DNA from: an uncultured Opitutia bacterium
GTDB taxonomy: Bacteria; Verrucomicrobiota; Verrucomicrobiia; Opitutales; Opitutaceae
Direction: 5' to 3'
DNA length: 43,947 nt
Assembly: GCA_903861185.1 (NCBI GenBank)
Contig: CAIOTK010000289.1
Coordinates: 1-43,947 of the forward strand
Numbering within the stretch: position 1 is the first letter of the stretch; each line of letters opens with the position of its first letter. The notes beneath the pieces were generated by a model. The model did no database searches and had not been told where the DNA came from. It saw nothing but the letters and a program-made list of their open reading frames with translations. The position numbers and the translations under genes are program-made. Positions 19,639-29,298 of this stretch are shown in pieces.

Positions 19639-19724
19639 GCGTTTGTGGACCCGGCTAATCCTCCGGCCTCTAGTCTCGCCCTGTTCCTCCCGCCTTGCGG
19701 TGAGCCGGTCGCCGCGCGCGGCTT

Positions 19725-20591
19725 TTAGCGGCCTGCTTCCCGGTGCGCGTCGACGAACGCCCAGAGTTCGCGGGTGCAAGGGTCTTGCGGCAGGCCGAGT
19801 TCGGTATTGATGCGGGAATGGTTCGTTTCCCGGGCACCGAATACCTTTACGGGCACTCCGGCCGCGCGCAGGACCGCGCCGAGCCGCTGGGCTTGGGCAC
19901 TGTTGTCGGGGTGTTCCGCCACGTGGAGGATCAGGAACGGCGGAATGCCCTTACCGGGCGCGACGTGGGTCACGGCGGAAAACTCGCGGTGCTGCTCCTC
20001 GGTGCCGAATTTGGCTCGGTGAGTGGATTTTGGCTCCGGCTGCCCGTGCGCGCGCCGGCGGGTTTCCGCGGTGATGATGATGGCCGGCAGATCGTAGGTA
20101 TCGCCGTCGACCGGCACGCAGCCGCGCAGGGCGGAGAAGGGCACCCCGTGCGCCCGCAGGCGGCGTTCGTCGGTGCAGAGCAGCGCGGCCAGTTGGGCGC
20201 CGGACGAATGCCCCATCACGAAAATGCGCCGCGGGTCGCCCCCGTGGGCGGCGATGTTCGCGTGCACCCAGCCGAGCGCCCGCGCCACATCGTCCGTCAG
20301 GGCCGTCATCTCCACGGCCGGCAACAGCCGGTGGTTGATTGCCACGAACACGAATCCGCGGGCGGTGAAAGCCCGGGGTTTCTCCTGCACCAAGGTCTTG
20401 TCGCCGGCCTGCCAGCCGCCGCCGTGGATCCAGAACACGACTGGCAAGTCGCGCGCGCCGGAGGGGGCGTAGATGTCGAGGATCTGCCGCGGCGCCGCGT
20501 CTACGGCATAGGGAACATCGCGGCGGACGGGCGTTAGGTCGGCGGCGGACAGGGTGGGGAGGGCGGCGAGGAGCAGGAGGGGGAGTTTCAT
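19725..20591 (-). CDS. Secreted alpha/beta hydrolase (BD-FAE/carboxylesterase-like)
   Basis: Signal peptide [33 protein letters not shown] oxyanion HGGG; nucleophile elbow [12 protein letters not shown]. Confidence 0.83.
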   Translation of the reverse strand: MKLPLLLLAALPTLSAADLTPVRRDVPYAVDAAPRQILDIYAPSGARDLPVVFWIHGGGWQAGDKTLVQEKPRAFTARGFVFVAINHRLLPAVEMTALTDDVARALGWVHANIAAHGGDPRRIFVMGHSSGAQLAALLCTDERRLRAHGVPFSALRGCVPVDGDTYDLPAIIITAETRRRAHGQPEPKSTHRAKFGTEEQHREFSAVTHVAPGKGIPPFLILHVAEHPDNSAQAQRLGAVLRAAGVPVKVFGARETNHSRINTELGLPQDPCTRELWAFVDAHREAGR

Positions 20592-20726
20592 CGGGGTGGG
20601 GCGGAGCAGACTGGTTCCGCGTGGCCGGCGGAAGCGAATTCTCCGCGCCACGGTTGGGCTTGGCAGACGGCGGAGGGGAAGGCACCGTGCGCATTGTTAC
20701 CCGCGTCAGCCGCCGCCCCGCGCCTT

Positions 20727-23180
20727 ATGTCCGTACCCCTACGCCCCGCCTTTCTGGTCTTGGCCGTGCTTGGCTTCGCGGTCGCCGCGCCGGCCAAGGT
20801 GGATTTTGTCCGCGAGATCCGGCCGCTGCTCGCTCGCCATTGTTACGACTGTCACGGGCCCGAGGAGGCCAAAGGCGGTTTGCGGTTGGATCAGGCAGCG
20901 GCGGCCCGGCGCGGCGGGGAGTCCGGACTGCCCTCCGTGGTGCCGGGTCATCCCGAGCGCAGTGAATTGCTCGCCCGGCTCCGCTCCACGGACCCGGAGG
21001 ACGTGATGCCGCGGAAGGCGGCCCCGTTGCCCGCGGCCGATCAGGAACTGCTCCGGCGCTGGATCGCTGAAGGGGCGGATTGGCCGGCCGACGCGCGGCA
21101 CTGGGCCTATGTCCCACCGGTGCGTCCGTCGGTTCCCGGCGTGCGGGCGGGTGCGCCCGGTTCACCGATTGACGCCTTCGTCAACGCGCGCCTCACGCAG
21201 GCTGGCCTCGCTCCGGCACCCGCCGCCGAGCCGGACCGCTGGCTGCGGCGGGTGACGCTCGACCTCACGGGCCTGCCGCCCACCCCAGCGGAGCTGGCCG
21301 CGTTCGAGGCTGATCGTTCGCCAGGCGCGCGCGGCCGGGTGGTCGACCGGCTCCTCGCCTCGCCGCGCTTCGGTGAACGTTGGGCCCGGCCGTGGCTGGA
21401 CCTCGCGCGGTACGCCGATTCCCACGGTTTCCAGCGCGACGACCTCCGCGACCTCTGGCCCTTCCGCGACTGGGTGATCGCCGCCCTCAACGCGGACCTG
21501 CCGTTCGACCGCTTCTCCGTGCTGCAACTGGCCGGGGACCTGTTGCCCGCGGCGGAGCGGGGTTCCGGCGTGGAGGCGCTCGTCGCCACGGGCTTCCACC
21601 GCGCGGCGGCGACCAACGTCGAGGCAGGCACCGACCAGGAGGAGGGCCGGGTGAATCAGGTCTTCGACCGGGTGAACACCACCGCGACCGTCTGGCTGGG
21701 TACGACCCTTGAGTGCGCCCAGTGCCACAACCACAAGTACGACCCCTTTACCCTCAAAGACTACTACCGGCTCTTCGCCTTCTTTAATCAGGCCGAGCAG
21801 GAGACCGCGTTCACCTCCCCCAAAGCGATGGCGGCCCTGCGCTTCACGGGTCCGTATCTGGATTTGCCACCCCCGGCGGGTGAGGCGGTCGCCCGCGCGG
21901 AGTTCACCGCCCGGCTGGCGTCGCTCGACGAGCGCATTGCCGCCCGCCGACCCGCGTTGCTCACGGGGTTCGCGGCGTGGCAGCAGCAGGTGGATCCCGC
22001 GTCGGTGCCGGCTGCGATCGCGGCCGTATTGCGCGTCGATCCCGCGCGGCGCAACGCGGCCCAGCGCGCGCGCCTGGAGGCGCACTTCCTCGGCCTCGAC
22101 CCGGAACTGGCGGCTCTGCAGGCGGAACGGCGCGCGTTGGACCAACAGCGTCCGCCGCCGACCGCTCGAACCTTGGTGATGCGTGACCTTGCGACGCAGC
22201 GTCCGACGCGAGAGCTGCGCCGGGGTAATTTCCTAGACCCCGGAGAGCCAGTCGAGCCCGGCACCCCGGAAATTCTCCACCCCTTCCGCGGCGGCCCCGG
22301 GGCCAACCGGCTCGCTCTGGCGCGCTGGCTCGTCTCTCGGGAGAACCCCTTGGTCGCGCGCGTTACCGTCAACCGCTGGTGGGCGGAGCTCTTCGGTCGC
22401 GGCCTCGTCGCCACCCTCGAGGATTTCGGAATCAAGGGGGAGCCCCCGTCGCACCCGGAGCTGCTCGATTGGCTCGCGGTGGAGTTTATGGACCACGGGT
22501 GGAGCCTGAAGCACCTCCTGCGTGTGATCACGTTGTCCGACACCTACGGCCGCGCGTCCCGGGTCGAGCCGGCGGTCCGCGCGCGCGATGACCAGAATAT
22601 CCTCCTCGCTCGGGGGCCGCGCCTGCGCCTCGAGGCCGAGATGATCCGCGATAACGCGCTTGCCGCCGCTGGGCTCCTGAGCGGGCGAATGGGCGGTCCG
22701 CCCGTACGCCCGCCGCAGCCGCCCGGCCTCTGGGAAAGCAAGGTCGGCGGTGATCGCGTGACCTATGACGTCAGCGCGGGCGAAGACGCTTGGCGCCGGG
22801 GCATCTACACCGTGTGGAAGCGGACCTCGCCGTACCCGAGCTTCACCGCCTTTGACGCCCCGGCGCGCACGGCCTGTGCGGTGCAGCGTTCCCGTTCCAA
22901 CACGCCGCTGCAGGCGTTGGTGCTGCTCAACGATCCGGTCTACGTCGAGGCGGCGCGCGCGCTCGGGCGGCGGATGGCCGCTGAGACGCCCGGGGCACCC
23001 CTCGCCGAACGGCTCCGCTACGGCTTCCGTCTGTGCCTCACTCGGGCGCCCGGCGCCGCCGAGCTCGCTGCGCTGGAGCGCCTTTGGCGAGACCAAGCTG
23101 CGGCCGGCGACGAGGCTTCCGCGTGGCACGCCGTCGGGACCGTCCTCCTCAACCTCGACGAGATGATCACCAAGGGATGA
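20727..23180 (+). CDS. PSCyt1 / DUF1549 / DUF1553 domain secreted protein
   Basis: Signal peptide; FVREIRPLLARHCYDCHGPEEAKGGLRLD (CxxCH haem c motif at 20841-20855), second CxxCH LECAQCHNHKYDPF (21714-21728), VNRWWAELFGRGLV and RSRSNTPLQALVLLNDPVYVEAAR (DUF1553). Confidence 0.88.
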   Translation: MSVPLRPAFLVLAVLGFAVAAPAKVDFVREIRPLLARHCYDCHGPEEAKGGLRLDQAAAARRGGESGLPSVVPGHPERSELLARLRSTDPEDVMPRKAAPLPAADQELLRRWIAEGADWPADARHWAYVPPVRPSVPGVRAGAPGSPIDAFVNARLTQAGLAPAPAAEPDRWLRRVTLDLTGLPPTPAELAAFEADRSPGARGRVVDRLLASPRFGERWARPWLDLARYADSHGFQRDDLRDLWPFRDWVIAALNADLPFDRFSVLQLAGDLLPAAERGSGVEALVATGFHRAAATNVEAGTDQEEGRVNQVFDRVNTTATVWLGTTLECAQCHNHKYDPFTLKDYYRLFAFFNQAEQETAFTSPKAMAALRFTGPYLDLPPPAGEAVARAEFTARLASLDERIAARRPALLTGFAAWQQQVDPASVPAAIAAVLRVDPARRNAAQRARLEAHFLGLDPELAALQAERRALDQQRPPPTARTLVMRDLATQRPTRELRRGNFLDPGEPVEPGTPEILHPFRGGPGANRLALARWLVSRENPLVARVTVNRWWAELFGRGLVATLEDFGIKGEPPSHPELLDWLAVEFMDHGWSLKHLLRVITLSDTYGRASRVEPAVRARDDQNILLARGPRLRLEAEMIRDNALAAAGLLSGRMGGPPVRPPQPPGLWESKVGGDRVTYDVSAGEDAWRRGIYTVWKRTSPYPSFTAFDAPARTACAVQRSRSNTPLQALVLLNDPVYVEAARALGRRMAAETPGAPLAERLRYGFRLCLTRAPGAAELAALERLWRDQAAAGDEASAWHAVGTVLLNLDEMITKG

Positions 23181-24622
23181 ACGCCGCGACTTCGCTTCCC
23201 CCCGCCGACTGGCTGGATCACGCCCGCACGGAAACTCGCCGCGCTTTCCTCCGGAGTTCCGGGGTGGGGCTTGGGGGCATCGCCTTGTCTTCCCTGCTGG
23301 GCCAGAGCCTCGGCGCCGCGGCGGCGACGGCGCCCGCGCCGCACTTTGCGCCGCGGGCGAAGCGCGTGATCTATCTGCATATGGTCGGCGCGCCCTCGCA
23401 GCTCGACCTCTTCGACCCGAAGCCGGCGCTCGCGCGTTACGACGGCCAGAAGGCGCCCGAGGAGCTGATTCGCGGCAAACGTTTCGCTTTCCTGCGTGGG
23501 CATCCGTCCATCGGTGCGTCCCGTTACACGTTTGCCCGCCACGGGCGTAGTGGCGCGGAGATTTCGGAGCTGCTGCCGCGGCTGGCGGGCGTTGCGGATG
23601 AGCTGGCGATCGTGCGCTCGCTGCACACCGACGAGTTTAACCACGCCCCGGCACAGCTGTTTCTGCACACCGGGTTTGGGCGCCTGGGCCGGCCGAGCTT
23701 CGGCTCGTGGCTCGCTTACGGACTCGGTACCGAAAACGCCGACCTGCCCGCGTACGTCGTCCTGCTCTCTGGGCCGCTCGCTGGTGCCGGCACCAGCCTT
23801 TGGGGACCGGGCTTCCTGCCCAGTGTGCATCAGGGCGTGCAGTTCCGCTCCGGTGGAGATCCCGTCCTCTACTTGGGCAACCCCGCGGGCCACGGCCGCG
23901 CGGACCGCCGCCGCGTCCTCGACACGCTGCGCGAACTCAACGAGGCGCAGCTCGCCGATGTAGGTGATCCGGAGATTGCGACGCGCATTAGTCAGTACGA
24001 GATGGCATTCCGAATGCAGGCTGCCGTGCCCGGCCTGATGGACCTCCAGGGCGAGTCCGCTGAGACCCTTGAACTTTATGGCGTTAAGCCGGGCGAGGCT
24101 TCGTTCGCCGCCAACTGCCTGCTGGCCCGCCGCCTAGTCGAGCAGGGGGTGCGGCTGGTGCAGCTCTACGATGCCGACTGGGACCATCACGCCGACCTAG
24201 CGACGCGCCTGCCGCGCAAGTGCCAGGACGTCGACCAAGGGATGGCCGCGCTGCTGACCGACCTGCGCCGGCGTGGCCTGCTCGACGACACGCTCGTGAT
24301 CTGGGGCGGCGAATTTGGGCGCACCGCGATGCTCCAGAACGATTCCGGCGCTGGGGTGGCCACGAAGCCCGGCCGGGACCATCAGAAGGACGCGTTCACG
24401 ATGTGGCTGGCCGGCGCCGGGGTGAAGGCGGGGCTCACCTATGGTGCGACCGACGACCTTGGGCACGCTGTCGCGAAAGATCCGGTGCACGTGCACGACC
24501 TCAACGCGACGATCCTGCACCTGCTGGGCCTCGATCACGAGCGCCTGACGTTTCGTTACCAAGGGCGCGACTTCCGTCTGACGGACGTCCACGGCAAGGT
24601 GGTGCGCGGCCTCCTGACCTGA
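23177..24622 (+). CDS. DUF1501 domain-containing protein (Tat-exported, alkaline-phosphatase-like fold)
   Basis: Twin-arginine TRRAFLRSSGVGLGGIALSSLLG; GAPSQLDLFDPKPAL; VIWGGEFGRT; GRDH. ATGA overlap with the preceding DUF1553 gene. Confidence 0.88.
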   Translation: MNAATSLPPADWLDHARTETRRAFLRSSGVGLGGIALSSLLGQSLGAAAATAPAPHFAPRAKRVIYLHMVGAPSQLDLFDPKPALARYDGQKAPEELIRGKRFAFLRGHPSIGASRYTFARHGRSGAEISELLPRLAGVADELAIVRSLHTDEFNHAPAQLFLHTGFGRLGRPSFGSWLAYGLGTENADLPAYVVLLSGPLAGAGTSLWGPGFLPSVHQGVQFRSGGDPVLYLGNPAGHGRADRRRVLDTLRELNEAQLADVGDPEIATRISQYEMAFRMQAAVPGLMDLQGESAETLELYGVKPGEASFAANCLLARRLVEQGVRLVQLYDADWDHHADLATRLPRKCQDVDQGMAALLTDLRRRGLLDDTLVIWGGEFGRTAMLQNDSGAGVATKPGRDHQKDAFTMWLAGAGVKAGLTYGATDDLGHAVAKDPVHVHDLNATILHLLGLDHERLTFRYQGRDFRLTDVHGKVVRGLLT

Positions 24623-24651
24623 GCCGTGGCGCGCCTGCTGCCGCCACCGGT

Positions 24652-26400
24652 TTAATCGCCAGCGTCCTGCTTCTTTCCCTTGCCGGCCTTCGGCGACCCG
24701 TGGGGCGGGCCCCAGATCCAAGGGATGACCTGCGCGCGGCGGGCCCAGCTGTCCCAGGCCGCGGCGAGGTCGCGCACCCGCGCGGGCTCGCGCGCGGCAA
24801 GGTCGTGGGTTTCGGTCCGGTCCGCCTCGAGGTCATAGAGTTCCCAAGGCCCCGTCGCGCCCTTCGCGACCAGTTTCCAACGGCCGTCGCGCACGGCGCG
24901 GTTGCCCTCGTGTTCCCAGAACAGCGGCTGTTTCCGGCCGATGCCGCGCCCGGAGAACGCGGGCACCAGGCTCACGCCCTCGAGCGGGATGAGCCGCTCA
25001 CCGCGGTGTTCGGCGGGATAAGCAGCGCCGGCGACGTCGAGTAGCGTCGCCATCAGGTCAATGAGGTGGGCGGGCTGAGGTTCCAGCGCGTTGTGGCGGG
25101 CGGCCGGGATGCCGGCGGGCCAGTGGGCGATCAGGGGCGAGGAGATTCCGCCCTCGTGGACCCAGTGTTTGTACTCGCGGAAGGGCGTGTTGCTCACGTT
25201 GGCCCACGCCTCGCCGTAGGCGACGTACGTGTCACCCGCGCCCGGCAGCACGCCGTGCCCCTGACGCATCGGGTAGCCGTCGCGGGTCTGCTTCGGGATC
25301 ATATCTGGCTGCAGGTAATCCGCCGCGAGCGGGGGTAGAGAGGGGACGGAGGCCCTTTCCCGGGGCCCCGGGTTTTGTCGACTGCGGCCGAGCGTCTCCG
25401 CGCAACCGCCATTGTCTTGGAGGAACAGCACCAGCGTGTTGTCCAGTTGACCGGTGCGGCGGAGTTCCGCGACGAGGCGGCCCACCCCTTGGTCGAGGCA
25501 ATCTAACATCGCGGCGAACACCTCCATACAGCGGAGCTCAAATTCCTTGTCGGCTACGTCTGCCCAAGCACCCCCGCGCTGCGGCGCGACGGTCCAGCGG
25601 GAGTCGAGTAGGCCGAGTTCGCGCATCCGGGCGACGCGGGCGGCGCGGATCGCGTCGTAACCGGCGTCGTACTTCCCGCGGTACTTGGCGAGGTCGGCGG
25701 GTTTGGCGTGCATCGGCCAGTGCGGCGCGGTGTGGGCCACGTACATCAGGAAGGGCCGGTCTGGGTGGTCCCGCTGGTGCTCGGCGACGAAGCGCACCGC
25801 GTGGTCGCTGATTGCGTCCGTGTAGTAGAACGCTTCCGGTCGGTACTCGGGGTCGGCGTGGGGCGAAATCAGCGTGTTGTCACGGACCAAAGAGTTCGGG
25901 TCGAAGAAGCTCCCGGCACCGTGAATGGTGCCGTAGAAGCGGTCGAAGCCGCGCTGTAGGGGCCAGTTATGGCGGTCGGCATCGCCGTCCGGGCGGACCT
26001 TTTTGGTGACGTGCCATTTGCCGACCATGTAGGTGCGGTAGCCCGCCGGCCGCACCGCCTCGGCGAGGGTGAGGGCTTGGCGGCTCAGGTCGCCGCGGTA
26101 GCCGGCGAGCCCGCGGTCGTCCATCATATGCCCGATGCCGGCCTGATGCGGGTACAGCCCGGTGAGGAGCGCGGCGCGGGTGGGGCAGCAGCGGGCGGTA
26201 TTGTAGAACTGAGTGAAGCGCACGCCGCCCCGGGCGAGGGCATCGAGGTTCGGCGTGGCGATCTCCCCTCCGTAGCAGCCAAGGTCGGAGTACCCGCTAT
26301 CGTCCGACATGATGACGATGACATTGGGCGGCCGCAGCGCGGAGGCGCTGGCGAATGCGGCCGAGACAGCGAGAAGCAGGGAGAGCAGCAAGGACTTCAT
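24652..26400 (-). CDS. Sulfatase 1 (S1 arylsulfatase, Cys-type)
   Basis: NVIVIMSDDSGYSDLGCYGG; formylglycine motif CCPTRAALLTG (codons at 26176-26190); VGKWH; lysine-rich C-terminus KAGKGKKQDAGD. Confidence 0.93.
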   Translation of the reverse strand: MKSLLLSLLLAVSAAFASASALRPPNVIVIMSDDSGYSDLGCYGGEIATPNLDALARGGVRFTQFYNTARCCPTRAALLTGLYPHQAGIGHMMDDRGLAGYRGDLSRQALTLAEAVRPAGYRTYMVGKWHVTKKVRPDGDADRHNWPLQRGFDRFYGTIHGAGSFFDPNSLVRDNTLISPHADPEYRPEAFYYTDAISDHAVRFVAEHQRDHPDRPFLMYVAHTAPHWPMHAKPADLAKYRGKYDAGYDAIRAARVARMRELGLLDSRWTVAPQRGGAWADVADKEFELRCMEVFAAMLDCLDQGVGRLVAELRRTGQLDNTLVLFLQDNGGCAETLGRSRQNPGPRERASVPSLPPLAADYLQPDMIPKQTRDGYPMRQGHGVLPGAGDTYVAYGEAWANVSNTPFREYKHWVHEGGISSPLIAHWPAGIPAARHNALEPQPAHLIDLMATLLDVAGAAYPAEHRGERLIPLEGVSLVPAFSGRGIGRKQPLFWEHEGNRAVRDGRWKLVAKGATGPWELYDLEADRTETHDLAAREPARVRDLAAAWDSWARRAQVIPWIWGPPHGSPKAGKGKKQDAGD

Positions 26401-27917
26401 GGGGAGGAATCGAGACCGGCCGGTCGCAGGCCGGCGCCTTTGGTGCCGGTCAGGCTGTCACCGAGGTCGCCGCGGATCGCTTCCGCCGCGGCCTGCAGTC
26501 GGCGTACGACGTCGGGGTGGGCCGAGGCTACGTCCCGGGTTTCTCCCGGGTCATTCTCGAGGTGGAAGAGCGAAAGCCCGATTTGCTCCACGCGGTAGCC
26601 GTGGCGGCTGGCGATGCCGTCGACGCCCGACTGCGTGATCGCGCGCGGAGCGAGCCGGCCGAAGTTGGAGGGTTTACCGCCTTTGCCGGGCTCGGCGGCG
26701 ATGGTGAGGTAGGGGTGCGGAAAGTGCAGCTTCCACGGCCCGGAGGACACCGCGTGCAGGGCGGTACCGGAGTAGAAGAAGAGGTGCTCGTGCGGTTCCG
26801 CGGCATCCGGGCGGCCGAGGAGCAGTGGCAGGGCGGAGCGTCCGTCGATGCGGCGTTCGGGCGGACGGCCGCCCACGAGTTCGGTCAGCGTGGGAAGCCA
26901 GTCGATGGCCATAAAGGGAACCGCGGACACGCGGCCGGCAGGGACGCGCCCGGGCCAGCGCACGAGGCAGGGCACGCGGACGCCGCCCTCAAAGGCGGTC
27001 AGCTTACCCTCGCGCAACGGCAGGGCGGAGCCGGCGTGCTCGCCGTAGGAGAGGAAGGGGCCGTTATCCGAGATGAAGATAATCAGCGTATTCTCCTCGA
27101 GGCGGTGGCGGCGCAGCGCGGCGAGCAGTTCGCCGATGGAGGCGTCGAGCTCCTCCATCACATCCCCGTAGAGTCCGCCGGCCGAGCGCCCCCGAAACGC
27201 CTCCGAGGCGAAGATAGGGACGTGCGGCATCACGTGCGGCAGGTAGAGGAAGAACGGCCGCGCGGCGTGGCGTTCGATGAACGCAAGGGCGCGATCGGTG
27301 AAGCGCCGAGTGAAGCGTGCTTGATCGGGGTCGAGCTCGACCACCTCCTCGCCGTCGTGCAGCGGCAGCGGCGGCATCTCGGGGGCGAGGGTGGGGTGGT
27401 AGCGCGAATTGTCGTTGGAGTAGGGGATGCCGAACCACTCGTCGAAGCCGTGGCGGCGCGGGTTAAACTTCGCGCGGGTGCCGAGGTGCCACTTGCCCAT
27501 CCCGCCCGTGGCGTAGCCGCGCGCGCGCAACATCTCCGGCAGGAGCCACTCGTCCTCGTGAATGCCGTCGCGGCTGGTGTGGTTGAACGCGCCCTGCAGA
27601 TTCAAGCGGTTCGGGTAGGCCCCGGTGAGCAGGGCCGCGCGCGAGGCGGTGCAGACCGCCTGCGCTACGTAGAAACGGGTGAAGCGGGTGCCCTCCCCTG
27701 CGAGGCGGTCGAGGTGCGGGGTCCGGAAATTTTTGGCGCCCTGCACGCCGAGGTCAGCCCAGCCCATATCATCCGCGACGATCAGGATGATGTTTGGCGG
27801 CGGCGCGGCCGGGGCGGGCGCGGCGGCGCGGCTGGCGGTGAGACCGGCAAGGGCGAACGTGGCGAGGACGCTGGGGAGCAAGGACGGGCGGCGGGCCCGA
27901 GGTTTGGTGCGGTTCAT
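26397..27917 (-). CDS. Sulfatase 2 (S1 arylsulfatase, Cys-type)
   Basis: NIILIVADDMGWADLG; CTASRAALLTG (27639-27653); GMGKWHLG; 4-bp overlap with sulfatase 1. Confidence 0.93.
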   Translation of the reverse strand: MNRTKPRARRPSLLPSVLATFALAGLTASRAAAPAPAAPPPNIILIVADDMGWADLGVQGAKNFRTPHLDRLAGEGTRFTRFYVAQAVCTASRAALLTGAYPNRLNLQGAFNHTSRDGIHEDEWLLPEMLRARGYATGGMGKWHLGTRAKFNPRRHGFDEWFGIPYSNDNSRYHPTLAPEMPPLPLHDGEEVVELDPDQARFTRRFTDRALAFIERHAARPFFLYLPHVMPHVPIFASEAFRGRSAGGLYGDVMEELDASIGELLAALRRHRLEENTLIIFISDNGPFLSYGEHAGSALPLREGKLTAFEGGVRVPCLVRWPGRVPAGRVSAVPFMAIDWLPTLTELVGGRPPERRIDGRSALPLLLGRPDAAEPHEHLFFYSGTALHAVSSGPWKLHFPHPYLTIAAEPGKGGKPSNFGRLAPRAITQSGVDGIASRHGYRVEQIGLSLFHLENDPGETRDVASAHPDVVRRLQAAAEAIRGDLGDSLTGTKGAGLRPAGLDSSP

Positions 27918-29290
27918 TTAAACTGAGGGGCGCCGGGTTGGAGTTCCGCGCGATGGCGCGCGACGGCCTGCTGGATGCGTGCTAAGACCTCGGGGTGCTC
28001 GGCGCCGATCTCGTGGCGTTCGCCCGGATCGTGCGGCAACCGGAAGAGCAGTGGACGTTCGTGGGACTCGGGCTTTGGCTGGCCATAGCCGGCCTGGGTC
28101 CGGAAGTGAGCCTTCCAGTCGCCGAGTCGGCACGCGAACAGTTCGAAGCCGCGGTAGAAGAAATAAGCCCGCTCCCCGAGGTCGCGCCCTTCGGCGAGCA
28201 GCGGGAGCAAGTTGGCGCCGTCCAACGTGACGCCCGTGGGCGCCGGCGCGCCGGCCAGGGCCAGCGCGGTCGGGTACAGATCGAGGAAGCTGGCGGGGAC
28301 GCTGGTGACCGCGGGCTTGAGCCGGCCGGGCATCCACGCGATGCCGGGCACGCGCATCCCGCCTTCCCACGTGCTGCCCTTACCCTCCCGCAGCGGCCCG
28401 GCGCTGCCGCCCTGCAGGCCCTCGATCAGCCAGGGACCGTTGTCACTGGTATAAAAGACAAAGGTGCGTTCCGCGAGGCCCCGGCGCCGGAGTTCGTCGA
28501 GGATCTCGCCCGTGCTGGCGTCGAGTTCCTCAATCACGTCGCCGTACAAGCCCCGCCGACTGCGGCCGCGGAACTCGGGTGAGGCGAACAGCGGCGTGTG
28601 CGGCATCGAGTGGGCGAGGTAGAGGAAGAAGGGCCGGTCCGCGTGCGCCGCGATGAACCGCCGCGCCTCGTCGGTATAGCGGCGGGTGAGCGTTGCCTGC
28701 ACCGCCGGGCGCTCCACGACCTCGCCGTCCCGCTCGAGGGCCACGTTCCAGCCGTCGGCCGGGGGATTATCGCTCGCGCGGATGCGTCCGGTGATGCCGG
28801 GCCGAGCGTCCATATCGTTAGAGTAGGGCAGACCGAAGGTGCGGTCGAAACCCTGGTCGCGGGGCCGGGCGCCGGGGCGGATGCCGAGGTGCCACTTGCC
28901 GATGTGGGCGGTCGCGTAGCCGCGCGCCTTGAGCGCCTCCGCGAGCGTGACCTCCCCCGCGGGCAGACCGCCTTCCGAATTGGGGAAGAGCACCCGGCGA
29001 TGACCCGCCATCCCGCTACGGGGCGGGTAGCGGCCCGTGAGGAGCGCAGCCCGGCTCGGCGAACAGACCTCCGCCCCGGAATAGAAGTCCGTGAAACGCA
29101 CGCCCTCCGCCGCCATCCGGTCGAGGTGCGGCGTGCGGATCGTCGGGCTGCCGTAGCACCCGAGGTCGCCGTAGCCCTGATCGTCGGTCAGGATGACGAT
29201 GATGTTCGCCGGGGTTGGGGCAGCGGCGTGGCCGTCCGCGGACGCAGCGAGCAGCGCGAGGAGCGCAAGGACACGAGGGAGCTGGAACAT
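27914..29290 (-). CDS. Sulfatase 3 (S1 arylsulfatase, Cys-type)
   Basis: Start MFQLPRVLALLALLAASADGHA; NIIVILTDDQGYGDLGCYG; CSPSRAALLTG (29051-29065); HIGKWHLG. Confidence 0.93.
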   Translation of the reverse strand: MFQLPRVLALLALLAASADGHAAAPTPANIIVILTDDQGYGDLGCYGSPTIRTPHLDRMAAEGVRFTDFYSGAEVCSPSRAALLTGRYPPRSGMAGHRRVLFPNSEGGLPAGEVTLAEALKARGYATAHIGKWHLGIRPGARPRDQGFDRTFGLPYSNDMDARPGITGRIRASDNPPADGWNVALERDGEVVERPAVQATLTRRYTDEARRFIAAHADRPFFLYLAHSMPHTPLFASPEFRGRSRRGLYGDVIEELDASTGEILDELRRRGLAERTFVFYTSDNGPWLIEGLQGGSAGPLREGKGSTWEGGMRVPGIAWMPGRLKPAVTSVPASFLDLYPTALALAGAPAPTGVTLDGANLLPLLAEGRDLGERAYFFYRGFELFACRLGDWKAHFRTQAGYGQPKPESHERPLLFRLPHDPGERHEIGAEHPEVLARIQQAVARHRAELQPGAPQFK

Positions 29291-29298
29291 CGGGAAAC

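Noticed and set aside
24623-24651. Hairpin-like CCGTGGCG...CGCCACCGG between convergent DUF1501 and sulfatase 1 genes as a terminator
   Set aside because: Imperfect stem with a bulge and no T-run; too weak to call.
26355-27926. 523-aa plus-strand ORF antisense to sulfatase 2 (and many similar long antisense ORFs, e.g. 175-1308, 1955-2929, 3692-4903, 8978-10006, 12175-13158, 16583-17437)
   Set aside because: Low-complexity, Arg/Gly/Glu/Ala-rich translations opposite clearly conserved genes; expected by-product of high GC content.
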